Shown here: piece after piece, positions 28,035 through 37,198 of the stretch | Layout: the number at the start of each line of letters is the position of its first letter | Numbering within the stretch: position 1 is the first letter of the stretch | DNA from: an uncultured Cohaesibacter sp. | GTDB taxonomy: Bacteria; Pseudomonadota; Alphaproteobacteria; Rhizobiales; Cohaesibacteraceae | Assembly (NCBI RefSeq): GCF_963664735.1 | Contig: NZ_OY761553.1 | Coordinates: 2,185,303 to 2,249,302 of the forward strand | DNA: 64,000 nt | Direction: 5' to 3' | Program-made: the position numbers and the translations under genes | The notes under the pieces: model-generated | The model's input: the letters and a program-made list of their open reading frames with translations, nothing else | The model's database searches: none | Told to the model about the DNA's origin: nothing

Positions 28035-29327
28035 CTATTCAGCCGCACTTGCAAGGATTTCTTGCTCTTGCTGGCGTGCTGGATGGGAATAGGAAAGGTC
28101 CATGGCGCTCGGTTCAGCCTCAATGGGGCGCGACCACAACGCGGCAAAGGTCTCTTCGATATTGGCACCGTCATAAAGAATGCTGCGGACCGCTTCACAG
28201 ATTGGCATGGTCACGCCCAGTCTGCGTGCAAGGTCGGTAATGGAGCGGGCATTTGCCTCCCCTTCCACGACCATATGGTGACCGTCAAAACAGTCCTGCC
28301 TTGCGATCCCCTGCCCCAATTGCAGCCCGAGAGACATATTGCGCGAGGTGGGCGACGAGCAGGTTAGCGTGAGGTCTCCGACACCAGATAATCCTGCAAC
28401 GGTTTCTCGTCGTCCACCAAGCTTTTCGGCCAACTGCATCATTTCGTCGATACCGCGCGTGATGAGCGCTGCGCGGGTGTTCTCGGCAAATCCAACGCCC
28501 TGCATCATGCCGCAGGCGATGGCGACCACATTCTTGACCGCGCCACCGATCTCGACACCCACCAGATCATCGGACACATAAGAACGAAACGCTTCGGTGC
28601 TGAGTGTCATGGCAAAGCGCACAGCCGGGCTTTCTTCTGGCGTTAGGCGGTCGGCATAACTGAAAGGAAAGGCCGAAACGACAGCGGTTGGATGGCCAAT
28701 TGCGGTTTCTCGGGCGAAGGTCGGGCCTGACATGACCCCAACCGGATGCCCCACAAGCTCGGCTTCGGCAACCTGGGTCATCAAAAGGCCCGTATCGGCT
28801 TCAATGCCCTTGGCACATACGGCAACCGGTACGCCGCTGGCTATGTATTTTGCAACCTCGGCCGAGACTGCGCGAATGGCGCGAGAAGGCACGACAATCA
28901 TTACCGCGTCAGCATAGGCCAGAGCGGCGCGCATATTCGTTGTCGCTTTGAGATTATGCGGCAATGCGCAGTCTGGCAAAAACACCGAATTGGCATGCTT
29001 CTCATTGACTTCATTGACCACGCCTTCAGAACGCCCCCACAGGATGGTGCTTATGCCCGCTCGCGCAGCGGTGGTCGCCAGCGCAGTGCCCCATGATCCA
29101 GCGCCGATAACGGCGAGCCTGGAAAATGGATGGGCATGGTTTTTGTTACAATCGGGTTGCGAAACTTCCGGATCGGTTTCTGAAACAGGCGTTTCTGGTG
29201 TAGACACCGGAGAGGGCCTCTCCTCTTTTGGCGGAGTAAACTGGGAGAGTTGCACCCGTCTTCCCCCCATCTGCCAGCCTCCGAACAAGGCATCCCAAAG
29301 GGTTCGAACTGCAAAACCATCTCGCAC
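28035..29327 (-). CDS. gpsA: NAD(P)-dependent glycerol-3-phosphate dehydrogenase with N-terminal extension
   Basis: A 430-residue protein. From about residue 72 it is a complete GpsA: GAGSWGTALA Rossmann motif, LWGRS, PSRAIRAV, GPTFARETA, GGAVKNVVAIACG with the catalytic Lys, and LSGVGDLTLTCSSPTSRN. It reduces dihydroxyacetone phosphate to glycerol-3-phosphate, here the GgpS acceptor. The likely start is a GTG at 29327 with AAGGAG 7 nt upstream; upstream ATGs at 29354 and 29351 lack a ribosome site. About 70 extra residues precede the enzyme, a short hydrophobic/basic segment (WDALFGGWQMGGRRVQL) then a Pro/Glu/Thr linker. It may be a dedicated osmoprotection copy beside a housekeeping gpsA elsewhere. 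Confidence 0.88.
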   Translation of the reverse strand: MRDGFAVRTLWDALFGGWQMGGRRVQLSQFTPPKEERPSPVSTPETPVSETDPEVSQPDCNKNHAHPFSRLAVIGAGSWGTALATTAARAGISTILWGRSEGVVNEVNEKHANSVFLPDCALPHNLKATTNMRAALAYADAVMIVVPSRAIRAVSAEVAKYIASGVPVAVCAKGIEADTGLLMTQVAEAELVGHPVGVMSGPTFARETAIGHPTAVVSAFPFSYADRLTPEESPAVRFAMTLSTEAFRSYVSDDLVGVEIGGAVKNVVAIACGMMQGVGFAENTRAALITRGIDEMMQLAEKLGGRRETVAGLSGVGDLTLTCSSPTSRNMSLGLQLGQGIARQDCFDGHHMVVEGEANARSITDLARRLGVTMPICEAVRSILYDGANIEETFAALWSRPIEAEPSAMDLSYSHPARQQEQEILASAAE

Positions 29328-29915
29328 TGTATGTCTCCTTGAAACAATCATCATATGTTGCAAATATGCTCGTAAGTTCAGCTTTGATAACGTCAATAGG
29401 CCGCAGCACCTGAGGGCTGGGAGCCTTCAAATTAAGTCTTTGCGCTACACGACGGAAAAACAAAATGGCTTTAATCAAGACAATCGCCACATTGACCATC
29501 AATGGTAACGCTCCAATGACACAACGCATAAGGAAGGAATTAGTTTCAAAAATTTTTGAATAAATTTTTCAGGCTGGCTTTCTGACAAATCAAATATCAC
29601 TTACTAATGAAAAAATTAAAATATATCATAAATTAATATATGTCAATTTTAAACATACACATAAAAATTATAAATAATATATTATTTTTACTATATTTTA
29701 TATTTTAATCTTATATTGATTTCTTTATTTTTCAAAAATTCAATAAATCTATACTTCAAATAAACTAATAAAATTTTTCTCAATAATCTCCTTTAGGCAG
29801 TATCAACAAAGACTAGCCAAAGCAATAAACCGCAGCCGGTTTTTACACCAACTGCGGTTTTCCATGCCAAGATTCGGGTGCTGACGGGAGCCAAATCAGC
29901 CCGTAGCCCTACAGG
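29328..29915. other. Intergenic region, strongly AT-rich
   Basis: About 590 bases upstream of the glucosylglycerol operon. From 29530 to 29800 it is nearly all A and T with no reading frame, and must contain the operon promoter. A terminator for the glycerate kinase lies at 29827-29862. No EcfG site is seen. Confidence 0.5.
29827..29862 (-). terminator. Terminator of the garL-garR-glycerate kinase operon
   Basis: An 8-9 bp stem (AACCGCAG with CTGCGGTTT) with a 16-nt loop and a moderately T-rich tail, 53 bp after the kinase stop on the minus strand. Confidence 0.6.
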
Positions 29916-31178
29916 CTATTCAATCAGGATGGCTCGAAAATCATTCACATTCGTCATGGTCGGTCCGGTAATGACACTGTCTCCCAACACTTCGAAAAAT
30001 CCATGACCGTTGTTGTTGGCCAACTGCTGACTAGGGTTCATACCAAGCGCAAACGCTCGCCTGATTGTATCGGGCTCAATGATCGCCCCTGCAATCTCTT
30101 CCACACCATCAACCCCGTCCGTATCACCCGCCAGCGCATACACGCCATCAAGGCCGTTGAGCGCAACCGCCAGCGAGAGCAAGAACTCGACATTTCGCCC
30201 GCCGCGCCCATCGCCCCTCAAGGTGACTGTGGTCTCTCCACCAGAGAGCAGAAGGCACGGCTTATTAAGCGGTTGGTCTTTAAGAGATATTTGTCGCACA
30301 ATCCCGGCCATCACTTTACCGACGTCTCTGGCTTCGCCCTCCAGACTATCGCCGAGAATATAGGGGGTGACGCAAGCCTTCCGCGCAACGTCTGCTGCAG
30401 CTTCCAGAGCCAGTTGCGGCGCAGCCACAATGTGGTGGCTATTGCGCGCAAGACGCTCATCACCTGGCTTGATGCTTTCGCACCTGTCATCGGCCAGCAG
30501 CTTCATGACGCTTGCAGGTAGATCCAACTTATAGCGCTCGACAATTTCCAGAGCATCGGCTCGTGTGGTCAAATCGGCTACGGTTGGTCCGGAGGCGATA
30601 TCCATAGGATTGTCGCCCGGCACATCGGAAATCATCAGGGTTGTCAGTTTGGCCGGATAGCATTGCGCCGCCAGACGTCCCCCCTTGACCGCAGACAAAT
30701 GACGCCTGAGGCAGTTCATTTCGGTGATCGTCGCCCCTGAGGCAAGCAATGCCTTGTTCACCGCCTGTTTGTCTTCCAAGGCGATACCATCAAGGGGCAG
30801 AGATAAAAGAGCCGAGCCCCCACCCGAGATCAGGCAAAGAACCTCATCGTCTTCGCCAAGATCTTTCACATAATCCATTATGCGTCGGGCGGCCAATTGA
30901 CTGTTGGCATCAGGCACCGGATGGGCCGCCTCGACAATCTCGATATGCTTGCATGGCACGGAATAGCCATAGCGCGTAACCACCAGACCTTCCAGCGGTC
31001 CATCCCAATGATCTTCCACCGCGCGTGCCATGGCTGCGCTGGCCTTGCCCGCCCCGATGACGACAAAGCGTCCACGGGGCGGTTGCTGCGGGAGGAACAA
31101 CTCGACGCAACGGGAGGGCTGGGCAGACTCAATGGCCGCATCAAAGAGGGACCGCAAGAAAAATCTGGCGTCACGCAT
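29916..31178 (-). CDS. Glycerate 2-kinase (MOFRL family)
   Basis: A 420-residue kinase of the GckA/TtuD type with an N-terminal DUF4147 domain (FVVIGAGKASAAMARAVE, AAHPVPDANS, LISGGGSALLSLP) and a C-terminal MOFRL domain (LLLSGGETTVTLRGDGRGGRN, ALAGDTDGVDG). It phosphorylates glycerate to 2-phosphoglycerate, the last step of aldarate breakdown. The ATG at 31178 overlaps the stop of garR (TGATG), so the two are translationally coupled. The frame continues upstream to 31238, but that part overlaps garR and is not used. Confidence 0.93.
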   Translation of the reverse strand: MRDARFFLRSLFDAAIESAQPSRCVELFLPQQPPRGRFVVIGAGKASAAMARAVEDHWDGPLEGLVVTRYGYSVPCKHIEIVEAAHPVPDANSQLAARRIMDYVKDLGEDDEVLCLISGGGSALLSLPLDGIALEDKQAVNKALLASGATITEMNCLRRHLSAVKGGRLAAQCYPAKLTTLMISDVPGDNPMDIASGPTVADLTTRADALEIVERYKLDLPASVMKLLADDRCESIKPGDERLARNSHHIVAAPQLALEAAADVARKACVTPYILGDSLEGEARDVGKVMAGIVRQISLKDQPLNKPCLLLSGGETTVTLRGDGRGGRNVEFLLSLAVALNGLDGVYALAGDTDGVDGVEEIAGAIIEPDTIRRAFALGMNPSQQLANNNGHGFFEVLGDSVITGPTMTNVNDFRAILIE

Positions 31179-32059
31179 CAGGCTACCGTGTGGTTTGCAA
31201 GCATTTCGAGGGCCTTGACCATGGCAGAGTGATCCCATGCCTTGCCGCCATTGGCCGCACAGGCATTGAACAGCTCCTGAGCGGTTGCCGTATTTGGCAG
31301 GCTGATGCCCATGGCTTTGGCGTTGGAAAGAGCCAGATTGAGATCTTTCTGGTGCAATTCGATGCGGAAGCCCGGATCAAAGGTGCGTTTGATCATGCGT
31401 TCACCATGGATCTCAAGGATCTTGGACGAAGCAAAGCCACCCATCAGTGCTTCACGCACCTTGGCAGGATCGGCACCGGCCTTGGACGCAAACAGAAGCG
31501 CTTCACTGACAGCTTCGATATTCAGAGCCACGATGATCTGGTTAGCCACCTTGCAGGTCTGACCATCACCATTGCCACCGACGAGGGTGATATTCTTGCC
31601 CATCAGATCGAACAGCGGCTTGGCTGTTGCAAAGCCCTTCTCGGAGCCGCCACACATGATGGTAAGAGAAGCTGCTTTGGCCCCCACCTCACCGCCAGAA
31701 ACCGGAGCATCGACATATTCGCAACCCAAATCATTGATCTTTTTGGCGAATTCCTTGGTATCGACCGGAGAGATGGAGCTCATGTCGATTACGGTCTTGC
31801 CAGCAGAAATGCCTTCTGCCACGCCATTTTCCCCGAACAATACTGCTGCGACATGTGGGGTATCAGGCACCATGACGATAATGATGTCAGACTTCTCGGC
31901 GACTTCCTTGGAGGAAGCGGCCACTGTGGCCCCTTTCTGCTTCAGGCTTTCAGGAACACCCACAACATCAAAGGCAAGCACTTCATGGCCACCTTCCAGC
32001 AGATGCTCCGCCATTGGTGCGCCCATGATGCCCGTACCGATAAATCCTACTTTGCTCAT
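31178..32059 (-). CDS. garR: 2-hydroxy-3-oxopropionate (tartronate semialdehyde) reductase
   Basis: A 293-residue beta-hydroxyacid dehydrogenase. It has the N-terminal dinucleotide motif GFIGTGIMGAPMA, the substrate-binding DAPVSGGEVGA, the catalytic Lys in GDGQTCKVANQIIVALN, and the C-terminal KDLNLAL. It reduces tartronate semialdehyde, released by the aldolase encoded 81 bp upstream, to D-glycerate. AAGGAG precedes the ATG. It is the middle gene of aldolase, reductase and kinase, in pathway order. Confidence 0.95.
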   Translation of the reverse strand: MSKVGFIGTGIMGAPMAEHLLEGGHEVLAFDVVGVPESLKQKGATVAASSKEVAEKSDIIIVMVPDTPHVAAVLFGENGVAEGISAGKTVIDMSSISPVDTKEFAKKINDLGCEYVDAPVSGGEVGAKAASLTIMCGGSEKGFATAKPLFDLMGKNITLVGGNGDGQTCKVANQIIVALNIEAVSEALLFASKAGADPAKVREALMGGFASSKILEIHGERMIKRTFDPGFRIELHQKDLNLALSNAKAMGISLPNTATAQELFNACAANGGKAWDHSAMVKALEMLANHTVA

Positions 32060-32140
32060 AAGAAAAACTCCTTGTCTGGTGCGCCCGAAGGCGCCAGTTC
32101 AATTTGATTGATTATTGAGCGAGGCGTCTTCGCCTCGGGC

Positions 32141-32914
32141 TTACTTGAGCTCTGCCAATTTGGAGATTGCGGCTGCCCGCATAAGAGCAACTTCTGCACC
32201 CAACGCAACGAAGGTGTAGCCCCATTCCAGATAGCGCTTGGCATCCGCAGTAACCGGAGCCAGAGTACCGATCGGAATGCCTTTGGATTTACAGACATCG
32301 CAAAGATGCTTCATCATTTTCTGCACTTCTTCATGTGCAGAGTTGCCCAGATGGTTCATGCTGGCCGCCAGATCTGATGGACCGATAAAGACGCCGCCAA
32401 GATTCTTGACGTCACAAATCTGCTCGATGCGCTCAGCGGCACTGGCAGTTTCCACCTGAACCAGCGCACAAGCGCGCGCGTTGGCCGACTGGATATAGCC
32501 AGCTTCCGCGCCATAGGAACAGGACCGGTGCATGGTGGCCACGCCGCGCACGCCTTCTGGCGGATAGCGCATGGCGGCTACAGCCTCTTCCGCTTCTTTC
32601 TCGTCCTGAACATAAGGAAAGAGAATCGTGCGGAAACCGATATCCATGTAGCGCTTGATCAGAACAGGATCATTCCAGGTAGCCCGAACGACTGGCTCGC
32701 TCATACTCCCTCGGAGGGCCTGTAATTGCGGGATCAAAGTAGCCAGATCGTTCGGAGCATGCTCGGCATCGAGAACGAGCCAGTCATAGCCCACGGCCCC
32801 GATGGCTTCGGTCGCGATGTTACTGGTAAGCGCGAGCCACAAGCCAAGCTGTGTTTCGCCCTTCTTGATTGCTTCCATGAAGCGGTTTTCTGGTGGATTA
32901 ATGAGATTCGTCAT
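32141..32914 (-). CDS. garL: 2-dehydro-3-deoxyglucarate aldolase (HpcH/HpaI family)
   Basis: A 257-residue class II aldolase, the usual length for GarL. Key pieces are the base-bearing DAEHAPND, VQVETASAAERIE with the metal-binding Glu, and FIGPSDLAASMNHLG with the metal-binding Asp. It cleaves 5-keto-4-deoxy- or 2-keto-3-deoxy-D-glucarate into pyruvate and tartronate semialdehyde. It is first in the operon with garR and glycerate kinase. GGGGAGG precedes the ATG. A 17-bp near-palindrome about 235 bp upstream is a candidate operator for the divergent FadR-type regulator. Confidence 0.92.
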   Translation of the reverse strand: MTNLINPPENRFMEAIKKGETQLGLWLALTSNIATEAIGAVGYDWLVLDAEHAPNDLATLIPQLQALRGSMSEPVVRATWNDPVLIKRYMDIGFRTILFPYVQDEKEAEEAVAAMRYPPEGVRGVATMHRSCSYGAEAGYIQSANARACALVQVETASAAERIEQICDVKNLGGVFIGPSDLAASMNHLGNSAHEEVQKMMKHLCDVCKSKGIPIGTLAPVTADAKRYLEWGYTFVALGAEVALMRAAAISKLAELK

Positions 32915-33148
32915 TTCGTTTCCTCCCCTTTATGCAGCCAGTCACTTTCCGAGACACAGCTCAAAAGAGCGCAAGCTCGCAATGCAGGCGGTTTTCGAAC
33001 CGGCTTTGCAAAAGAGGGAAAAAGACAAACAGAGATCGGCGCAGCTTTCACCACAAGATCAACAGGCTTGTGAGGCCGAACCAAAATCGCGTGCAACTCC
33101 TCCCGAATCGCAAATGCGGCTCATCGTAATTTCAATATTCATCATATT

Positions 33149-33165
33149 AATTAATCTGATCTATT
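33149..33165. promoter_or_regulatory. Candidate FadR-type operator, garL side
   Basis: AATTAATCTGATCTATT agrees at 15 of 17 positions with the perfect palindrome at 33308-33324. Their centres are 159 bp apart in the region between garL and the regulator. Confidence 0.55.
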
Positions 33166-33307
33166 TTCAAGCAAAATCTCATATTTTGGGCCAACAAACG
33201 CAGCTTCACCGCATCATCCCTTAACTCATTCAAAATTATAGTGGAAATTTGTGGATATTGACCGTCTGGCGCGAGAAAAATACCCACACAATATGTTTCA
33301 TTAAAAT

Positions 33308-33324
33308 AATTAATCTGATTAATT
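33308..33324. promoter_or_regulatory. Candidate FadR-type operator, regulator side
   Basis: AATTAATCTGATTAATT is a perfect palindrome around a central T, about 70 bp upstream of the regulator start. Autoregulation together with control of garL is the natural reading. Confidence 0.65.
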
Positions 33325-33393
33325 TATTGCACCGATTGCACATATGTGCGAGTCTTTTCCTTGCAATTTTGCCTGCAAGGCGATCTAAAGACC

Positions 33394-34179
33394 ATGAACA
33401 TTCGGCGAAAGACCAATCTTGCCAAGACAAATGAGACTTTCATGCCTCTTGAAGACAGCAACATGATATCTGGCGGTTCGCTTAGTGACCGAACCGCAAG
33501 GCAAATCGAGCAAATCATTACAGAGCGTGGCTTGCAACCGGGAGATCGCCTGCCCACGGTGCAAGAGCTAAGCCAACGGCTCGGGGTTAGCCTGTCTGTC
33601 GTGCGCGAAGCAATCGCTTCGTTACGCGCAGGCGGTTCCATTCATACTCGGCAAGGAGCCGGCATCTTTGTTGCTGAGCCAAGTGCGGTTGATAATCGCG
33701 GTCTGTTTTTTGGAGATCTGTCGCAAATTTCGTCCATCGTCGAAATTCTGGAATTGCGTCTCGCCGTGGAAGTGGAAGCTGTCGCGCTGGCCGCCGAGCG
33801 CCATTCGATGGCTCAGGAATCGCGTATCTATGAAGCATTTCAAGAGATTGAACGCGCTATAAAGGACGGTGATACAGGAGAAAAGGAAGACTCCAATTTT
33901 CACATCGCTATTGCAGAAGCCACGAACAATCGCCGTTTTGCAGGCTTTCTGACCCAACTTGGCAATGCAATGATCCCGCGGAACAAACTTCGCCCTTTGC
34001 CAGCCTCTCGCGAAGAACATGTCGCGTTTCTATCTCAGCTACAGGATGAACATCGCATCATTCTGGACGCCATATCCAGAAGAGCCGCTGAGGATGCTCG
34101 CCTTGCCATGCGCAACCACCTTTCCCGGAGCCGGGATCGTTATCACAGCATGATCAAGGCCAAAACGACCTTGCGCTAG
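33394..34179 (+). CDS. FadR-subfamily GntR transcriptional regulator
   Basis: About 261 residues: a winged-helix domain (IEQIITERGLQPGDRLPTVQ, LSQRLGVSLSVVREAIASL, then a wing with TRQGAGIFV) and an FCD-type ligand domain with the metal-binding residue pattern (LELRLAVEVEAVALAA, NFHIAIAEATNN, DEHRIILDAI). FadR-subfamily regulators commonly respond to hexuronate or aldarate-derived acids. It is divergent from garL, with palindromic sites between them. The start is uncertain: ATG at 33346, 33394 or 33442 are all in frame and none has a strong ribosome site. I choose 33394, which leaves a basic N-tail. Confidence 0.85.
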   Translation: MNIRRKTNLAKTNETFMPLEDSNMISGGSLSDRTARQIEQIITERGLQPGDRLPTVQELSQRLGVSLSVVREAIASLRAGGSIHTRQGAGIFVAEPSAVDNRGLFFGDLSQISSIVEILELRLAVEVEAVALAAERHSMAQESRIYEAFQEIERAIKDGDTGEKEDSNFHIAIAEATNNRRFAGFLTQLGNAMIPRNKLRPLPASREEHVAFLSQLQDEHRIILDAISRRAAEDARLAMRNHLSRSRDRYHSMIKAKTTLR

Positions 34180-34205
34180 GTCGGGAAACAATCAAAATCA
34201 GTTTA

Positions 34206-34352
34206 TCAGAAGCGATAAAGATCTTGCAAATCAAGCTTTTTCAGATCCTCTATGGATGGCTCACTGCCCATCTCAACAGCATTGGCCACGCGAGAGGCGG
34301 CTGGCAGGCAGGTAATGAAAAGACGGGTGGCGTCGAATAACTCGTGGAACAT
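34206..34352 (-). CDS. Small ORF of unknown function, 48 aa
   Basis: A 48-residue frame starting MFHELFDATRLF and ending DLQDLYRF. A well-placed GGAGA site lies 6 nt before the ATG. The N-terminal half is amphipathic or weakly hydrophobic (DATRLFITCLPAASRVANAV), and the C-terminal half is acidic with a second short helix (IEDLKKLDLQDLY). It sits between the FadR-type and LacI-type regulators on the minus strand, 184 bp after the lacI stop. I do not recognise the family. The good ribosome site and codon use like the neighbours argue that it is real, but its size leaves doubt. Confidence 0.5.
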   Translation of the reverse strand: MFHELFDATRLFITCLPAASRVANAVEMGSEPSIEDLKKLDLQDLYRF

Positions 34353-34536
34353 GGACTATCTCCAACTCTACTTTATACTTTAGTAGAAAATAGTCCCAAC
34401 CGGACCCTCGTGAAAAGACCTAGTCTGCCACAGCAACCATGCAATAAGCGCATAACAAAATATGCACCGCACCCAACAGCGCATGATACAGCAAGATATT
34501 GATTGCACGGAATTTCAGCCCACACGGCCGGAACAG

Positions 34537-35586
34537 TCAGGCGGTTGCACGTTCGATGATCTCGAAGCCAACATCCAGCACAGGATGCTCAACGGGCTGT
34601 TCAGACAGGCGCGATAGCAAGGCACTCGCAGCCTCTCGGCCCATTGTCGCCCGGTCGATCCGCACCGTTGAGAGCGCCGGATAGGTATAGGCTGCAAAAT
34701 TCTGATCCCCGAAACCGACAATGGCGATGTCGTCGGGAATGGACAGACCTCGCGCCTGCACTTCAGTCAGCACACCATGCGCCAGAGTGTCAGAACTGCA
34801 AAAAACAAGAGAGCCCCGCAACCCCTCATCCAGCAGCTTTGCCACGCCTTGCCGACCCAAATGCAAATTGGAAATCCCCGGCACAATGCTGGTCGGCACA
34901 TCCGTTATGCCCTTCTCGGCCAGAGCCTTGAGAAAGCTTTCATTGCGGATGATGGCGCGCCGGTCTTCAGCCGAAACAATGGCGAATTTTCGATAGCCCT
35001 TGTCATAGAAATAGTTGGCCGTTTTCTTTCCAACGCTCTGTTGAGAGAAGCCCACGACAATATCCAGTGGCGTGGGTGTAACGTCCCAGGTTTCTACAAT
35101 GGGAATATTGGCTGCCAGCAACTGGCGGCGGCAATTGTTGGAATGATGAATGCCGGTAAGGAAGATGCCGTCCGGGCGACGGCTAAGAATGGCGGTAACC
35201 AGCTGTTCCTCTTCCTCAAGGGAATAACCAACCTCGCCCTGCAGAACCTGATAGCCAGCCTCTTTCATGGGTTTGGCAAAATGCTGCACGGTTTCTGCAT
35301 AAACGATATTGACCAGACTGGGCACAATTACGGCCACCAGCTTGCTCTTGTTGGAGGCAAGCCCCCCGGCTAGCATGTTGGGAACATAGCCGGTTTGTTC
35401 GATAATGGCATTGATCCGGTCGAGGGTCTTTTTAGCCACCTTGTCTGGATAGTTGAGGGCACGAGATACGGTGGTTGGCGCTACGCCTGAAAGCTTGGCG
35501 ACACTTTCCAAGGTTACGCGCTGCGAGCCTTGCCGCACTTTTCTTGTTTCGCCGGTAATCAGTTGCTCGTCAGAACTTTCTGCCAC
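34537..35586 (-). CDS. LacI-family regulator, gluconate/aldarate type
   Basis: A 349-residue repressor. The helix-turn-helix is at about 24-45 (VTLESVAKLSGVAPTTVSRA) and is followed by the hinge MLAGGLASNKSKLVAVIVP and a periplasmic-binding-protein-like effector domain (about 65-345). It resembles GntR/IdnR-type LacI regulators. Position 72 bp after garD on the same strand suggests it is the last gene of the tctCBA-garD transcript and controls aldarate uptake and dehydration. Another regulator, of the FadR type, serves the lower pathway. I could not identify its operator with confidence. Confidence 0.88.
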   Translation of the reverse strand: MAESSDEQLITGETRKVRQGSQRVTLESVAKLSGVAPTTVSRALNYPDKVAKKTLDRINAIIEQTGYVPNMLAGGLASNKSKLVAVIVPSLVNIVYAETVQHFAKPMKEAGYQVLQGEVGYSLEEEEQLVTAILSRRPDGIFLTGIHHSNNCRRQLLAANIPIVETWDVTPTPLDIVVGFSQQSVGKKTANYFYDKGYRKFAIVSAEDRRAIIRNESFLKALAEKGITDVPTSIVPGISNLHLGRQGVAKLLDEGLRGSLVFCSSDTLAHGVLTEVQARGLSIPDDIAIVGFGDQNFAAYTYPALSTVRIDRATMGREAASALLSRLSEQPVEHPVLDVGFEIIERATA

Positions 35587-35658
35587 GTACCCTTATCCTT
35601 CATTGCGAAACCTTGCCGGGTAGCCTTTTCAAAGTCGGCAGATCGGCACCGCATAATC

Positions 35659-37185
35659 TCATGTTATCGGAGCGGGATTAAACAGTACAAGATCATTTGT
35701 GATGCCCAGTTTATCGGCTGCGGTTTTGCAACGCCCGCTCGCCACATCCAAAATAAGCTTGAACAGCTCCCAGCCACCCTCTTCGACAGAAATCTCGCCA
35801 GTGGCAATCCGACCAGCATCGACATCCATGATATCAAACCAGCGCGAAGCCAACGTGCTGTTGGTCGCCACTTTGATGGTCGGCGTAGTCGGCAGATTAT
35901 ATGGGGTTCCGCGTCCCGTCGTAAATATGTGCAGGTTCATTCCGGCGGCCAGTTGCAGAGTTCCACACACAAAATCGCCTGCGGGCGTAGCTGCGAAAGT
36001 CAAACCCTTGCGTCTGAGACGTTCCCCCGGACCTATCACATCGACAATCGGGCTTGAACCGGACTTGGCAACAGAGCCGAGCGATTTTTCCACGATGCCA
36101 GAGAGACCGCCAGCCTTGTTGCCCGGTGTGGTATTGGCCGAGCGATCTGCGCCCCCCTTTGCCAGATAGGCATCATACCAGGCCATTTCTCGAACGAGCC
36201 CCTCCACCACATCGGCAGAGGCAGCACGAGGCGGAAGCAGATGAACAGAATCCCGAACCTCCGTTACCTCGGAGAACATGACGCTCCCCCCTGCCCGCAC
36301 GATCAGGTCGGCGGCAGCGCCGAGCATTGGGTTCGCAGTAATGCCGGAGAAGGCATCACTGCCGCCACATTGCATGCCAACCACCAGATCGGCAACAGAG
36401 CAGGTTTCGCGCTGGCGATTGTTGAGCCGCTCCAAATGCAATTTTGCTTGCAGAAGAATGTCATCCACCATGGCAGAGAAGCCCTGCAGACCTTCGTCCT
36501 GCAAATACATTTGGCTGGCCTTGTCATCCCCTGCTGTCATGATCATTTCTGGCCGAAGTTTCTCACACCCAAGCGAGACGACCATCACTTCGCCACCAAA
36601 ATTCGGATTAAGCGCTATATTCTTGATCGTACGAATGGGGATATAGGCATCCGTCGCATTGATGGCCACGCCGCAACCATAGGAATGGGTGAGAGCGACC
36701 ACATCATCGACGTTGGGATATTGGGGCAACAACTCTTCGCGAATGCGCTTGATCGCATGTTCCACCACGCCCGCCACGCACTGCACGCTGATGGAAATGC
36801 CCAACAGGTTCCGAGTTCCGACGCTGCCATCTTCATTGCGATAGCCCTCGAAGGTGTAACCTTCCAGTGGCGGCAAGGATTCGGGAGGCCGAGCTGGCGC
36901 CTTCAGCGTCTCAAGATGAGGCGCTTCAGGCAGCGCGATCATGTGTTCATTGACCCAAGCGCCTTTCTCCAAATCCTGCAAGGCAAGGCCAATGGTCACG
37001 CCATAGCGGATCACCGCCCCACCTTCGGGAATATCGGCCAACGCCACTTTGTGGCCAAAGGGCACATCATCCTTGAGGATAGCCCCCGTATCCAATTCCG
37101 TTCCTGCGGGCAGCCCCCCGGCGGTCAGGACGATGGAAACATTGTCATCAGAATGAACCTTCAGGCTCGGAACAGAATTGGACAT
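35659..37185 (-). CDS. garD: Galactarate dehydratase (UxaA/GarD family)
   Basis: A 508-residue protein with an N-terminal SAF domain (about 10-95), a linker, and the large UxaA domain. From memory it follows E. coli GarD closely: [62 protein letters not shown] and LGCEKL. GarD is iron-dependent and dehydrates D-galactarate to 5-keto-4-deoxy-D-glucarate. Alternative family members act on altronate, but the EGYRN-GSVGTRN region and the adjacent GarL, GarR and GudD genes favour galactarate. It lies 13 bp after tctA on the same strand. Confidence 0.9.
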   Translation of the reverse strand: MSNSVPSLKVHSDDNVSIVLTAGGLPAGTELDTGAILKDDVPFGHKVALADIPEGGAVIRYGVTIGLALQDLEKGAWVNEHMIALPEAPHLETLKAPARPPESLPPLEGYTFEGYRNEDGSVGTRNLLGISISVQCVAGVVEHAIKRIREELLPQYPNVDDVVALTHSYGCGVAINATDAYIPIRTIKNIALNPNFGGEVMVVSLGCEKLRPEMIMTAGDDKASQMYLQDEGLQGFSAMVDDILLQAKLHLERLNNRQRETCSVADLVVGMQCGGSDAFSGITANPMLGAAADLIVRAGGSVMFSEVTEVRDSVHLLPPRAASADVVEGLVREMAWYDAYLAKGGADRSANTTPGNKAGGLSGIVEKSLGSVAKSGSSPIVDVIGPGERLRRKGLTFAATPAGDFVCGTLQLAAGMNLHIFTTGRGTPYNLPTTPTIKVATNSTLASRWFDIMDVDAGRIATGEISVEEGGWELFKLILDVASGRCKTAADKLGITNDLVLFNPAPIT

Positions 37186-37198
37186 TGCCGCCTCTTGC

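Noticed and set aside
29530-29800. Replication origin or foreign island suggested by the AT-rich stretch
   Set aside because: No DnaA-box cluster, repeats, integrase or tRNA nearby; similar AT-rich gaps at 2.2 kb and 44.2 kb are ordinary promoter regions here.
31190-32107. 305-residue frame antisense to garR
   Set aside because: Covers garR exactly and shows no domain of its own.
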